Positions 29,612-39,744 of a stretch of DNA of 52,371 nucleotides are shown in pieces. How positions within the stretch are numbered: position 1 is the first letter of the stretch; every line of letters starts with the position of its first letter. The DNA comes from Oleispira sp. GTDB taxonomy: Bacteria; Pseudomonadota; Gammaproteobacteria; Pseudomonadales; Oceanobacteraceae. The notes beneath the pieces are model-generated. The model did no database searches and had not been told where the DNA came from. It worked only from the letters and a program-made list of their open reading frames with translations. The translations under genes and the position numbers were made by a program. The stretch lies in the NCBI GenBank assembly GCA_016765295.1, contig JAESQF010000136.1, forward strand, positions 1 through 52,371, in the 5' to 3' direction.

Positions 29612-31453
29612 ATGTGCGGAATTGTTGGTGCTATTGCACAGCGTAATGTAAGTGAAATTTTATTAGAAGGCCTACGTCGCCTTGAATACCGTGGTTATGA
29701 TTCTGCGGGACTTGCGATCTTAAATGCAGAAGGTGATATTCAGCGCACCCGTGCATTGGGTAAAGTGATTGAATTAGAAAAAGCCATTACCGCCGAAACG
29801 GATGGTAAAGGCTTAGCGGGCACTATTGGTATTGCTCATACTCGTTGGGCAACACACGGTGTGCCTAGTGAAGCCAATGCGCATCCACACATGTCATCAG
29901 ACGATGTGGTCTTGGTACACAATGGCATTATTGAAAATTACCAAGATTTAAAAACAGAACTTAAAGCACAAGGGTATGTGTTTAATTCTGAAACCGATTC
30001 AGAAGTTGTTATTCATCTAATTCATAGAGAATTACAGCAGCATGATTTTGCTCAAGCGGTTAAGAATGCCATCAGCCATCTTGAAGGCGCTTATGCATTA
30101 GCGATTATGCAAAAAGGCAATCAAGACGAACTATGGGTTGCTCGCCAAGGTTCACCGCTAGTGATTGGTGTTGGCATGGATGAGTTTTATGTTGGCTCTG
30201 ATCCGTTAGCATTACTACAAGTCACCGACCGTTTTATTTATCTTGAAGAAGGCGATTTAGCGCATATCACTCGTGAAAATCTGACGATTTTAGATAAAGA
30301 TTATCAGGTCGTTGATCGTGAAATCATCGTATTTGATCACAAAATCGGTACCGCAGATAAAGGTGAATATAAGCATTTTATGCTGAAAGAAACCTTTGAG
30401 CAGCCAACAGTTATTAAGCAGTGCTTAGCAGGTCGTATTTCAGCAACGAAAGTTTTGGATCAGACTTTTGGCGTTAATGCGGCTGAAGTATTAGATAAGG
30501 TTGAAGCGGTTCAGATCATTGCTTGTGGTACCAGTTACCATTCAGGCATGGTGGCAAAATACTGGATTGAAAAATATGTTGGTATTCCTTGTCAGGTTGA
30601 AGTCGCCAGTGAATTCCGTTATCGCCATACGGTAATCGCTAAAAATACTCTGTTGATTACTATTTCTCAATCAGGAGAAACCGCTGATACGCTTGCCGCT
30701 TTACGCAAAGCAAAAGAGAAGGGCATATTAGCCAGCATGGTGGTCTGTAATGTACCGGGTTCTTCTTTGGTTCGTGAATCTGACCTTTGCCTAATGACCA
30801 ATGCAGGTCCTGAAATTGGCGTTGCTTCAACCAAGGCTTTCACTACTCAGCTAACGTCTTTGTTGCTTCTTACGGTTGCGCTAGGGAAGCGTAATGGCAT
30901 GAGCGAAGCCGCTGAAACAGAAATCGTTAAAGCGCTGCATCAATTACCGGGTTTTGTGGAACAGGCTCTTTTATTGGACCCAGTAATTGAGAAAATGAGT
31001 CAGTTATTTGCTGACAAACACCACAGCTTATTTTTAGGTCGTGGCCCAATGTTCCCTATTGCTCAAGAAGGGGCGTTGAAGCTAAAAGAAATTTCTTACA
31101 TTCACGCCGAGGCGTATCCTGCCGGAGAACTTAAGCATGGTCCATTAGCCTTGGTTGATGAAGACATGCCGATTGTAACGGTAGCGCCAAAGAATGACTT
31201 ATTAGAAAAACTGATTTCTAATTTGGAAGAAGTGAAGGCGCGTGGTGGTGAGTTGTTTGTATTTGCTGATGAATCAGTGAACTTACATGATCTAGATGAA
31301 CAGCATTTAGTATCGTTACCAACAGTGCCAAGCTGCTTAGAACCGATTGTTTATATCATTCCTTTGCAATTATTGTCTTATCACGTAGCGGTATTGAAAG
31401 GTACAGATGTGGATCAGCCACGTAACTTGGCTAAGTCAGTAACCGTCGAGTAA
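29612..31453 (+). CDS. glmS: Glutamine-fructose-6-phosphate aminotransferase (isomerizing)
   Basis: GlmS makes glucosamine-6-phosphate from fructose-6-phosphate and glutamine. The start [10 protein letters not shown] places the catalytic Cys at position 2 before Met removal. [12 protein letters not shown] and HNGIIENY mark the glutaminase domain. Two SIS sugar-isomerase domains follow, with CGTSYHSG and [13 protein letters not shown]. The C-terminus is [11 protein letters not shown]. The gene is complete at 613 residues and its 3' end is the attTn7 recognition region; a Tn7-type element sits 23 bp after the stop without harming the coding sequence. Confidence 0.98.
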   Translation: MCGIVGAIAQRNVSEILLEGLRRLEYRGYDSAGLAILNAEGDIQRTRALGKVIELEKAITAETDGKGLAGTIGIAHTRWATHGVPSEANAHPHMSSDDVVLVHNGIIENYQDLKTELKAQGYVFNSETDSEVVIHLIHRELQQHDFAQAVKNAISHLEGAYALAIMQKGNQDELWVARQGSPLVIGVGMDEFYVGSDPLALLQVTDRFIYLEEGDLAHITRENLTILDKDYQVVDREIIVFDHKIGTADKGEYKHFMLKETFEQPTVIKQCLAGRISATKVLDQTFGVNAAEVLDKVEAVQIIACGTSYHSGMVAKYWIEKYVGIPCQVEVASEFRYRHTVIAKNTLLITISQSGETADTLAALRKAKEKGILASMVVCNVPGSSLVRESDLCLMTNAGPEIGVASTKAFTTQLTSLLLLTVALGKRNGMSEAAETEIVKALHQLPGFVEQALLLDPVIEKMSQLFADKHHSLFLGRGPMFPIAQEGALKLKEISYIHAEAYPAGELKHGPLALVDEDMPIVTVAPKNDLLEKLISNLEEVKARGGELFVFADESVNLHDLDEQHLVSLPTVPSCLEPIVYIIPLQLLSYHVAVLKGTDVDQPRNLAKSVTVE

Positions 31454-31454
31454 A
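31419..31454 (+). promoter_or_regulatory. attTn7: attTn7 TnsD-recognition region in the glmS 3' end
   Basis: In Tn7, TnsD binds about 23-58 bp from the insertion point, inside the conserved 3' end of glmS. Counting from the junction at 31476/31477 gives this interval, which encodes the conserved [10 protein letters not shown]. Assignment is by analogy to E. coli attTn7. Confidence 0.7.
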
Positions 31455-31476
31455 TGCGAGGTATTTAGCCTCTAGT

Positions 31477-31542
31477 TGTGGGAGAGTAATAAAGTATCAC
31501 CCCAAGTATTAAAGTATCATACTGAGTAATAAAGTTGCATAC
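31477..31542. repeat. Tn7-type transposon end with three TnsB-site-like repeats
   Basis: The end begins TGTGGGAG, resembling Tn7's TGTGGGCGG. Three repeats start at 31485, 31505 and 31525, an exact 20-bp period: AGTAATAAAGTATCAC, AGTATTAAAGTATCATAC and AGTAATAAAGTTGCATAC. These match the expected TnsB-binding sites. Close packing resembles the glmS-proximal (right) Tn7 end. The 5 bp just outside, CTAGT (31472-31476), should be the target duplication, but the partner copy is not in the window. Confidence 0.88.
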
Positions 31543-31578
31543 TAAAGCCGCTGGAGCTAATCTGTAGATAAGTTAGTG

Positions 31579-32421
31579 ATGGCGGCTTTGACTGTTATGG
31601 GAAAGAAAAACTACTGGAACTCCGAGGTCAAAAATACCCGCTGGATAAAAGAGGGTCGTGGGCTTGGGGCTGGAAAAGATTACAAGCCCTGGCTAACAGT
31701 TCGAGACGTTCCTTCAGATGGACGGTCTCATAGGATCTTTGGTCATTTAACGCAACGTACCCATCATTTACTATCAGATATAGAATTAGCTTCCTTTCTT
31801 TTGCTTCAATGGCGTCAAACAACGACAGATATTCGTGAACAATTCCCGTTAGACCTTGCCCTTACCAAAGTAATTTCTACAGAGTGCGGAATTCAGCACC
31901 CAGCACAAAACGGTATACTGCAATATATGAGCAGTGATTTTTTAGTGTCGACTAATGAAAGTGCCTTATCAAGTTTTGCCATTCAGGCAAAATCTCAAAC
32001 AGACCTGCTAAAACCAAGAACAATAGAAAAACTGGAAATTGAGAGGCGCTTTTGGAAGGAAAAAGGTATTCCGTGGTTTCTGATAACTGAGCAGGCAATA
32101 CCTAAAGTAGCCTTCACCAATATCGAGTGGTTATACAATTTACAGCATAGGGCTGTAAATCATGAAGAAGAAATGGTGTATTTTGAATTTTTTAATAAGC
32201 AGGTGTCGGATCACTCTAATTTAACCATCATTGAATTATCAAAACACCTAGACTCTGCCTATGACCTAGAGCTAGGAGAGAGCTTATTTCAGTTAAGGTT
32301 GCTATTGGCTCGCCGTTATTTTCATTTCAATATATTGATTCCATTTACTAGGTTGAGATGTTCGGATCTTTTTTCTGAGTCATATAATACCGTTGATGAG
32401 GTATTTAATGTTTCAGATTAA
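31579..32421 (+). CDS. tnsA: Tn7-type transposase subunit TnsA (endonuclease)
   Basis: TnsA cuts the 5' strands at the transposon ends, acting with TnsB to give cut-and-paste transposition. Residues E70, D121 and K139 (counting from an in-frame GTG at 31576) lie in SDIELASF, SSDFLVS and AIQAKSQ. Their spacings, 51 and 18, are identical to E63-D114-K132 of Tn7 TnsA. Length is about 280 (Tn7: 273). The start is uncertain among GTG 31576, ATG 31579 and ATG 31597; none has a good Shine-Dalgarno. It overlaps tnsB by 14 bp and starts just inside the terminal repeats. Confidence 0.95.
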   Translation: MAALTVMGKKNYWNSEVKNTRWIKEGRGLGAGKDYKPWLTVRDVPSDGRSHRIFGHLTQRTHHLLSDIELASFLLLQWRQTTTDIREQFPLDLALTKVISTECGIQHPAQNGILQYMSSDFLVSTNESALSSFAIQAKSQTDLLKPRTIEKLEIERRFWKEKGIPWFLITEQAIPKVAFTNIEWLYNLQHRAVNHEEEMVYFEFFNKQVSDHSNLTIIELSKHLDSAYDLELGESLFQLRLLLARRYFHFNILIPFTRLRCSDLFSESYNTVDEVFNVSD

Positions 32422-34495
32422 TGAAGTAGTGCTCCTTGAAGGTAAAAAGTACCGGGTCTTATTAATAGAAGGCAGCTTAGTTATATGGATAGATATAGAG
32501 TCTGATAAGGCATTACCTGAGATTGAGCCAGTCGAAAATATTGAGCAATTAATTTTAGAAGAAAAACTAGTTCGAATAGAAGATCCGTATGACTTTTTAT
32601 CACTGGAGAATCCTGAAAAAGAATCTAAAGCGGCTTTAATTCGTGATAGAAACTATGACCTTATAAAACCTCTAGTAAATAGCTCTAGGTTCTATATTCC
32701 GAAGGTTCGATCATCGATCATTAATGAAATATTAGAAACCCAATCAACGACAAAACAAACAATTTACCGTGTTACTCGACAGTATTGGCAATATGGTCAA
32801 ATGCCAAATGCTTTATTACCTAAATATAGAAATTCTGGTGCTAAGGGCAAAAAAAGACAATCTACTATAAAGCTTGGCAGGCCTCGGATTCATATGCCTG
32901 GTACCGGTGTTGTTGTTGATGAAGCGATTGAGAAATTATTTAGGCTTGTAATAGAAAGGTATCTTTTAACAGAGGGCCAAGGAGAGGAAAAGGTTTCATT
33001 GCCATATGTCCATAGAAAGCTGAAACAGATTTATGGCCAGTATTTTCCTGATACCCCCGAAAAAGAAAAACCCACTAAGTGGCAGTTAAAATATTTTTTT
33101 GAAAGAGAATATGATTATGTTTCAAGGATAACAAAGCGCACGCCTCAAAAGATCTACCGAAAGGATGTAAGACCACTAACAAGTACAGCTACTGTTCAAT
33201 CAGTTGGGCCTGGATCTCGATTTGAAATAGATGCGACCATTGCAGATATCATATTGGTCTCAGATAAAGACCGAACACAACCCATTGGTAGGCCGATATT
33301 ATATATCGTGGTAGATGTCTTTTCTCGATTTATTGTGGGCTGGTATATTGGCTTTGAGAACCCTTCTTATGCAGCGGCTATCCAGTCATTGCATTTAGCA
33401 ATGACTGATAAAAATGAATATCTAAAAGCTAGAGGGTTTAACATAGAAAATTTAGAATGGCCTAATCCTGGGCTGCCAGAAGCTTTATTAGCAGATAGAG
33501 GTGAATTAATTGGACATCAGATCGAGGGATTAGAGTCGAGTTTTAAGATACGAATTGAAAATACGCCTCCGTACAGGGGAGATGCAAAGGGAATTGTTGA
33601 GCGTAAGTTTAGATCAGTTCAAGCAGACTTTAAGCCATTCGCCCCTGGTATTGTAGAAGGATCAAAAGTTAGAAAACGGGGCGGTAAGAACTACTGGCTG
33701 GACGGGAAGCTGACGATTTCAGAGTTTGAAGAAATCATCATAACCTCAATTGTGATGCATAACTTTGTGGATCCAATGAGTAAGTACGATAGATCTGACG
33801 ATATGCCTGCTGATTTACCAAGCATCCCTTGCCATCTATGGAGTTGGGGATTACAAAATAGAACGGGACGTCTTAGGAGAGCCACTGCAAGCACTGTACG
33901 AATAGCCCTTTTGCCTAGAGGTATAGCTACAACTTCTGAGAAGGGAGTGTGTGCGTTCGGTTTGTATTATTCTTCAGCTGAGGTGTTAGCGTCTGGCTGG
34001 TTGCATCGGGTCGCGACTACAAATAGACCAGAGAAAATCACCTTTGCTTATGACCCTAATGTGGCAGATGAAATCTATGTTTTTTCTGATTCAAATGCGT
34101 TGAGATATTGGATTTGTAAGCTAACAGACCTTTCTCGAGAATATAGAGGTAGTTCATTTTGGGAAGTATGGCGCAAGCAAAAATTGAAAAAAGAGGCTTT
34201 TGCCAAGCAGCAACTTGTTGCCGATAAATCACGTGCTGAATATGAAAATAGAATTGAAAGCATTATAAAGTCAGCCGTAAAAGAGACGCCTGCCCCCACG
34301 ATGGCTAACTCTGAGCGGTTAGCAAATGTCGGCAAAGCACGATTTTTACAGTTAGAAAAAGAAAGAAAGCAAAAACGCCCAAAGCCACCAGGAAATAGTC
34401 TTACAGCAAATGTGACTTCTATTCATGGCTCGTTAGATGAAGATGATGATTACCCAGATTATGACAATGAACTGTTTGATGATGGGGATAACTGA
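32408..34495 (+). CDS. tnsB: Tn7-type transposase subunit TnsB (DDE strand transferase)
   Basis: TnsB binds the end repeats, cuts the 3' strands and joins them to the target. ATG 32408 (MFQINEVVLLEG) has GAGG 6 nt upstream and is preferred over TTG 32393. With this start the catalytic triad is D275 (RFEIDAT), D363 (LLADRGE) and E398 (GIVERKF). Spacings of 88 and 35 equal those of Tn7 TnsB (D273, D361, E396). The 695-residue length fits Tn7 (702). Its TGA shares the ATGA overlap with tnsC. Confidence 0.97.
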   Translation: MFQINEVVLLEGKKYRVLLIEGSLVIWIDIESDKALPEIEPVENIEQLILEEKLVRIEDPYDFLSLENPEKESKAALIRDRNYDLIKPLVNSSRFYIPKVRSSIINEILETQSTTKQTIYRVTRQYWQYGQMPNALLPKYRNSGAKGKKRQSTIKLGRPRIHMPGTGVVVDEAIEKLFRLVIERYLLTEGQGEEKVSLPYVHRKLKQIYGQYFPDTPEKEKPTKWQLKYFFEREYDYVSRITKRTPQKIYRKDVRPLTSTATVQSVGPGSRFEIDATIADIILVSDKDRTQPIGRPILYIVVDVFSRFIVGWYIGFENPSYAAAIQSLHLAMTDKNEYLKARGFNIENLEWPNPGLPEALLADRGELIGHQIEGLESSFKIRIENTPPYRGDAKGIVERKFRSVQADFKPFAPGIVEGSKVRKRGGKNYWLDGKLTISEFEEIIITSIVMHNFVDPMSKYDRSDDMPADLPSIPCHLWSWGLQNRTGRLRRATASTVRIALLPRGIATTSEKGVCAFGLYYSSAEVLASGWLHRVATTNRPEKITFAYDPNVADEIYVFSDSNALRYWICKLTDLSREYRGSSFWEVWRKQKLKKEAFAKQQLVADKSRAEYENRIESIIKSAVKETPAPTMANSERLANVGKARFLQLEKERKQKRPKPPGNSLTANVTSIHGSLDEDDDYPDYDNELFDDGDN

Positions 34496-36162
34496 TGCAG
34501 TTGCCTAAGCACTTCGTAAAAGCTTTATATAAAGAAACCGGGGTTCGGCAATATAATGACAACCCCTTTATTGAAGCTCTGCCGCCAATATTATCTGTTA
34601 AGCAAGCAGGTTCTAGTTTAAAAGGGCGCATTGAATATCAGGTTTCTGATCGATTAGCTGAGCCGAAGGTTAGGATGCACATGGTTGTATCGTTATTAGA
34701 TGATTATTTTCAGCCCCTCTCTCAACATGTGCTTTTAGAAGAACGCCTTGGCATGATGATGCGCAGAGGTTATGTGGGCAGGAATATTAATGACGGTACC
34801 CTTAATCAAAAATTGCAGGAAGGCTATGAATTAATAAAAGCGGATGGCAGCAAACCCGTTAATTTTACCACGGAAAAAACCACAGCACGAAGCATGTCAT
34901 TAATCGGGATTTCTGGAAGTGGTAAAAGCAGTTCATTGAATCGTATTCTAGATACCTATCCACAAGTAATTTTTCACGAAACTAGCAATTATATTCAGAT
35001 TACATACCTTAAAATTGAATGTCCTAGCAATGGCGACCTAGAAAGTTTATGCCTTAATTTTTTTAGTGCGGTCGACAGTATTTTAGACACCGATTATGAA
35101 CGTAGGTATGCAAAACAGCGTTTGTCACTGCCTAAGATGCTCGCGTTGATGCGACAAACAGCTAATAATCGAGCAATTGGTATTTTAGTTATAGATGAAA
35201 TACAAAGGCTAAGTCAGGTGCGCTCTGGCGGAAAAGAACAAATGTTGGAATTTTTTGTCGAGCTGGTAAATCAGGTTGGCATCCCAGTTGTTCTTATTGG
35301 TACGCCAAAGGCTCGACCCATATTTGAATTGGAGCTTCAGTCAGGCCGCAGAAGTGCAGGCCTTGGCTCTATATACTGGGAAACAATTCCTCAGTTCATT
35401 GAAAAAAAAGGTAAAGGGCGTATTGATAACCCCAACTGGGTTAGATTTACAAACGATTTATGGAAATACCAGTGGCTCAAACATGGCGATGACTCGCTTA
35501 CAAATGACATACGACAATGCTGGTATGAGCTATCGCAAGGTGTATTAGATATCGTTGTAAAGCTGTTTGTACTTGCTCAACTCAGGGCTATTTCGAACAA
35601 ACGAGAGCGTATTACCGTAGGGATGTTAAAGTCAGTTTATGAGCAAGAATTAAAGCCTGTCCACCCTATGTTAAATGCTCTGAAGTCAGGTAGCGCTGAA
35701 CTTATAGCGAAGTATTCAGATTTACGTGTTATCGATATAGAAAAGCGGCTTGTGCAGTTAGGAGAATCAATAGTGTCCTCTGTTCAAAAGGAGGAAGAGC
35801 AACTTTTTGGTGGTAATAATGATGCACTCAGGCTCTATAACCTGATGAGCCAGCTTGATGAAGGATACGATAACAGTATCTTGGTGCCTTTAGTTAAAAG
35901 GATTTTCAAAGAGCAGCCAGAATTAAAATTTTCGAAAATGCTGCCAGTATTAATTAACTGGTATGAAGAATCTTTGCAAAGCACATCAAACAAGAAAACA
36001 TCATTACTTAAGAAAGTGAAGCGTCAAGAGTGGTTCGATTTAGAGAGCGAAGATTTACGCTATTTGTTTGATATGAATAAATCAGAAAAAACAGACTTAT
36101 ATGAAACGTTTGAAGCCCGAGGTCTAATGTTCAACCTTGAAGATTGGGCGGCAGGCTACTAG
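34495..36162 (+). CDS. tnsC: Tn7-type AAA+ regulator TnsC
   Basis: TnsC is the ATP-dependent adaptor that passes target information from TnsD or TnsE to TnsAB. Walker A is GISGSGKSS (138-146) and Walker B is IGILVIDEIQRL. The 555-residue length equals Tn7 TnsC. It starts at ATG 34495 in a 4-base ATGA overlap with tnsB, and its stop shares one base with the tnsD start, so translation is coupled through the operon. Confidence 0.97.
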   Translation: MQLPKHFVKALYKETGVRQYNDNPFIEALPPILSVKQAGSSLKGRIEYQVSDRLAEPKVRMHMVVSLLDDYFQPLSQHVLLEERLGMMMRRGYVGRNINDGTLNQKLQEGYELIKADGSKPVNFTTEKTTARSMSLIGISGSGKSSSLNRILDTYPQVIFHETSNYIQITYLKIECPSNGDLESLCLNFFSAVDSILDTDYERRYAKQRLSLPKMLALMRQTANNRAIGILVIDEIQRLSQVRSGGKEQMLEFFVELVNQVGIPVVLIGTPKARPIFELELQSGRRSAGLGSIYWETIPQFIEKKGKGRIDNPNWVRFTNDLWKYQWLKHGDDSLTNDIRQCWYELSQGVLDIVVKLFVLAQLRAISNKRERITVGMLKSVYEQELKPVHPMLNALKSGSAELIAKYSDLRVIDIEKRLVQLGESIVSSVQKEEEQLFGGNNDALRLYNLMSQLDEGYDNSILVPLVKRIFKEQPELKFSKMLPVLINWYEESLQSTSNKKTSLLKKVKRQEWFDLESEDLRYLFDMNKSEKTDLYETFEARGLMFNLEDWAAGY

Positions 36163-37661
36163 TGCTGGGCTTTCCCACACCCTATCCGAACGAGTTACTT
36201 TACAGCACAATTGCTCGGGCAGGCTTGCATAGCGGAGAGGTTTCTCCAAAGTGTCTTCTTGATGCAGTATTTGGGAATAGAGGAGTTATAGCGACAGTTG
36301 ATTTACCAAGTCACATTCGCAGTATTGCAGATCAATACCCACCCTCACTTGATTTGACAAGCAAGAGGCTGATAAATAACCATTCTTTGTGGCCTGTCTA
36401 CGCGCCTTTTATTCACAACAAGCGTAGAGCTAAAATTGAAGTATGGATGCTAAATTCATTCCGCAGTTCTGTTCATTTCTCATCTGGTATATCATCCTCA
36501 CGCATAAAGACTAAACAATCTCTCTTAATTTGTCCTAATTGTGTTACTGAGCAGCAGGCTATATATGGCGAAGGTTATTGGGATCGACGCTGGCAGATTC
36601 CATTAGTTTTTTGTTGCCCAATTCACGGCCCTCTTCATCAAACCAATATTCAATTAAATGGCGAGCATCGCCATGCGTATATCGCAATTTCTGAAGCGAA
36701 AATCATCAATCAACTTCATGTTTCAAATACGGATGTTCGTTTTTCAGAAATTGTTCAGCAGCTATTCAATAATACCGCCATTCTCTCTCCTACTTTTGAC
36801 CAGTGGACTCAGTTTTATCAAGGACTTGCAATTGACCAAGGTTGCATAAAGGGTAAGCGGATTGATCACAAAAAAATACAGGCGCAGTATTGTAAGTACT
36901 GGAGCAAAGACTGGCTTGTACAAACAAACCTGCTTCCTTCTAAAAAAGATAGTTCATGGTTAAAGACTATTTTCCGCAAGCATCGTAAATCCTTTAGTTT
37001 TGCTGAACATTTAACGGTTATTGATGCATTGTTTTATGGAGAGGTAGGAGTCAATGATGCAATTCGAAAAGCATTAAAATATCCAGTTAAAAAAGAGGTA
37101 TTGATTAAAAGCGTTAGTGCAATAGATAGAATTATTTACACCGATCAGTCTAAGTGGCTAGCTTTTCTTGAAGACAGTTCTCCAAAGAATGCTAGGCAGC
37201 AGGCTTCTGCTTTATACGGTCGCTTGTACCGTAATCACTATAACTGGTTGATGCAAATGAACTCTGAGCATCATTGCCATGCGGCACAGATTAATCATAG
37301 GGTTGACTGGGGAAGGCGAGATAGAGATACCGCAAGAACTTTGTTGAATCACTGTAACAAAATTGAAGATAATCTGTCATTGCCTCGGTTAAGTAAGTCA
37401 CATTTATTGCATCAATTATCAAACTCAGCAACTATTGAAAAGAATTTATATCGACTACCTCGTTGTTATGCAGTACTAGAAAGGTATTCAGAGGATAAAA
37501 CTGAATATCAAGCAAGAAGATTAGCCAGAGCTGTGATTTCCTTTAAACAGCGTGGGCAAGTAATTAAAGAATGGTTATTACTACGAGAAACTGGCTTAAG
37601 CAAAGAGCGCATGACCGAGGTTATTAAGAAGCTGTTAAAGGAGATATTAAAGGATGCCTAA
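36162..37661 (+). CDS. tnsD: Tn7-type target selector TnsD (TniQ family)
   Basis: TnsD binds the 3' end of glmS and directs insertion into attTn7. GTG 36162 gives MLGFPTPYPNELLYSTIARAG, which aligns with Tn7 TnsD (MRNFPVPYSNELIYSTIARAG); the TTG at 36144 is therefore unlikely. The zinc-finger ligands of the TniQ domain are C-x2-C in LICPNCV and C-x2-H in CCPIHGPL. The C-terminal part keeps RVDWGRRDR and the final helical region, so the protein is full length at 499 residues (Tn7: 508). The observed insertion beside glmS is its expected product. Confidence 0.97.
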   Translation: MLGFPTPYPNELLYSTIARAGLHSGEVSPKCLLDAVFGNRGVIATVDLPSHIRSIADQYPPSLDLTSKRLINNHSLWPVYAPFIHNKRRAKIEVWMLNSFRSSVHFSSGISSSRIKTKQSLLICPNCVTEQQAIYGEGYWDRRWQIPLVFCCPIHGPLHQTNIQLNGEHRHAYIAISEAKIINQLHVSNTDVRFSEIVQQLFNNTAILSPTFDQWTQFYQGLAIDQGCIKGKRIDHKKIQAQYCKYWSKDWLVQTNLLPSKKDSSWLKTIFRKHRKSFSFAEHLTVIDALFYGEVGVNDAIRKALKYPVKKEVLIKSVSAIDRIIYTDQSKWLAFLEDSSPKNARQQASALYGRLYRNHYNWLMQMNSEHHCHAAQINHRVDWGRRDRDTARTLLNHCNKIEDNLSLPRLSKSHLLHQLSNSATIEKNLYRLPRCYAVLERYSEDKTEYQARRLARAVISFKQRGQVIKEWLLLRETGLSKERMTEVIKKLLKEILKDA

Positions 37662-39243
37662 TGATATGAAATATAAGCATCTTGAAGATGATTCAAACAT
37701 CTCAGGTATAGGTTCATTATTTCGCGGCGTAGATCGTAAGAATTGGAGTATTAATTTAAACTTTTTTGATAAAAGTAATAGCAGCTTAAATTTTAGCGCC
37801 GTTCCGATATTAGCCAGACGCAGAGTCATGAACCCTACCAAGTCAAAGGGTAAGAAGGGAAAGCCTTTTAAGTTTCTCATAACTAATGCCCAAAAATGGC
37901 AGGTAGCAAGTCTTAAAGACTGCCCAGCATTCTATAAAGCTCCAAAAGGACAAGATGCAAGCCAGTTATGTTTTATTGCTGAAGTCAAAGGCAGGCGCAT
38001 ATTCATTCCCCAGCTAGAAATGGCTCGGGTGCTTTTTTATCATGATCCTTTTATGGCAAGACTAAGCCTCCAGCACAATGCATTAAATGAAGATTTTTAT
38101 GTAAAACATAGAGAGAAGCAGTCAGAGATTCATGTGTTAGGAGAGGCAGAGTACCCGCTCTATTATTTTAATAGAGTTGATAATAGACGATTTTTAAGTT
38201 GGGTCTTAATGGATGAGCACGCTCGTAAATCGTTTGAAACAATCAGCACTAACCTATTTACGCAGAAATACCGCAAGGGTAGTTATGATCATTGGGACTT
38301 CCAATTCACACCTCCACCCTTAGAAGGCGTGGAATTAAGCGTTTCTGGATGGGACGATTATGAGTCTAAAAGTTTTTTCGTGTGGGAAATAAAAAGCTTA
38401 AGTGATTTACCATCCTCTTTTTCTGGTGAGGTAAATATTATCCACCCGAAATATGATCGTAATGTGGGCGGACGCCCTGTAAGTGGAAGGGGATCCTTAC
38501 CAGAGGCTCCAGATCAGTATGAGCTAGATGATCAAGAGCTATCCTCTGTTGATAAAGCGACCATACAATTAATATCAGATACCACTGCGATTAATTTCAA
38601 AACACCATTTATAACAAATCGCATCAGTAAGAATATGAGAACTGCCAATGGCATAATAGGAGATGGAGAGAAAGAGGTGCTAGATAACAGTTTAAGTGCC
38701 AACGAAAAGGAAGATACGGGGAGCCTACCAGGAGGTACCTGGAATAATTTGGATGACCAAACAGATGACGCACACCTTTACTTAAGTAAGTTCCAGTCGT
38801 TTTTGGATATGGTGGGTGTATTGGAAGCAATGCATGGCTGTAAAATAATCGATCAAACAGCTGTGAAGCTACCCAAGCAAGGCAACGGAAAGAAGCATTG
38901 GCTAGCCAATACTCAGAATTCTAGGTGCTTAGCTGCGCTTGAGCTGCTTTTTAATGGAAAATCCATAATCCTATTAGAAGTCGATACATCTGATGGCGCT
39001 GCAAAGCTCTCTACAATGATGTTAGTAACAGGTGGTGAGGGTTGGGTCATGAAGAACCTAGGTACTATAGCGCAAGGTATTATGCGCAGGTCATTGAGTT
39101 GGCCATCCGCGTTATTCCAAAAAGAACTTGGAAAGGACGGTTATCGTGGTATTACTCACCCTCAATCAAAGCACTCAGGTTCGATTGCCCCAGAGGAAAT
39201 AGCACCTTGGGCCAAGCGCTTCGCTAATAAACTGTCTCAATAA
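37654..39243 (+). CDS. tnsE: Tn7-type target selector TnsE
   Basis: TnsE directs Tn7 to replicating DNA, particularly conjugating plasmids, through the sliding clamp. The 529-residue product resembles Tn7 TnsE (538) along its length: IFIPQLEMARVLF near 120, WDFQFTPPPLEGVEL, the C-terminal SIILLEVDTSDGAAKLSTMML, SLSWPSALF and DGYRGITHPQ. It overlaps tnsD by 8 bp. GGAG lies 10 nt upstream of ATG 37654. With an intact TnsE the element should have both Tn7 target pathways. Confidence 0.95.
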   Translation: MPNDMKYKHLEDDSNISGIGSLFRGVDRKNWSINLNFFDKSNSSLNFSAVPILARRRVMNPTKSKGKKGKPFKFLITNAQKWQVASLKDCPAFYKAPKGQDASQLCFIAEVKGRRIFIPQLEMARVLFYHDPFMARLSLQHNALNEDFYVKHREKQSEIHVLGEAEYPLYYFNRVDNRRFLSWVLMDEHARKSFETISTNLFTQKYRKGSYDHWDFQFTPPPLEGVELSVSGWDDYESKSFFVWEIKSLSDLPSSFSGEVNIIHPKYDRNVGGRPVSGRGSLPEAPDQYELDDQELSSVDKATIQLISDTTAINFKTPFITNRISKNMRTANGIIGDGEKEVLDNSLSANEKEDTGSLPGGTWNNLDDQTDDAHLYLSKFQSFLDMVGVLEAMHGCKIIDQTAVKLPKQGNGKKHWLANTQNSRCLAALELLFNGKSIILLEVDTSDGAAKLSTMMLVTGGEGWVMKNLGTIAQGIMRRSLSWPSALFQKELGKDGYRGITHPQSKHSGSIAPEEIAPWAKRFANKLSQ

Positions 39244-39391
39244 TCACATTCATTGAATAGTCCACAATTGTAAATTGATTAGTCTCTATCGAGCGGCGAT
39301 TCGTATTCTCAATACTCACTGTAGAAGTTTGGTAAGCAGACTTCTGAAGCGAGAGTCGTATTAGTCTAGTAGGCTATTCAGTATTTCTAAG

Positions 39392-39684
39392 GTAAGCGTC
39401 TAGCGAAAGACACCTACTAACCATCCTCTAACTCAGCAAACTTATATTCCACGGCAGCAGACTTTCTACATCGGTCTTGCCCTCGCCGAGTTCTTTTAAA
39501 ATATTGTGAAGATAATCAAACGGTATTAAACCATTGATTTAGCGGTTTCGATCACGCTATAAAGTACCGCACTGGCTTGTGCGCCCTTGGCTATATTGCT
39601 AAACATCCAGTTTTTGCGTCTGATAACAAAAGGTTTGATTGCTCCTTCTGCTCGGTTATTATCAATGTTTAATCTCTGCGGGTT
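39392..39684 (-). pseudogene. IS66-family transposase (TnpC) C-terminal remnant
   Basis: On the minus strand the remnant reads NIDNNRAEGAIKPFVIRRKNWMFSNIAKGAQASAVLYSVIETAKS, typical of the IS66 TnpC C-terminus. One base is missing after AAATCA, so the frame shifts; GLIPFDYLHNILKELGEGKTDVESLLPW follows in the next frame and ends at a stop at 39428-39430. The sequence from 39392 (GTAAGCGTCTAGCGAAAG) resembles an IS66 terminal inverted repeat. The upstream 80% of the transposase is missing. It lies just after tnsE. Confidence 0.8.
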
Positions 39685-39703
39685 TAACTCGCGTAGCGTA
39701 AAT

Positions 39704-39722
39704 CTCGGGGGCTGCCCCCGAG
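39704..39722. repeat. GC-rich hairpin beside the IS200/IS605 remnant
   Basis: CTCGGGGG and CCCCCGAG form a perfect 8-bp stem around CTG. Hairpins of this type occur at ends of IS200/IS605 elements, where they are bound by the Y1 transposase. This one lies about 110 bp upstream of the remnant transposase. Assignment as the left end is an inference. Confidence 0.45.
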
Positions 39723-39744
39723 CTGGATAGCGTACAATGACGGA

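Noticed and set aside
31477-39243. CRISPR-associated (Tn6677-like) Tn7 element
   Set aside because: The element has intact TnsD and TnsE, sits in attTn7, and no cas genes or arrays are present.
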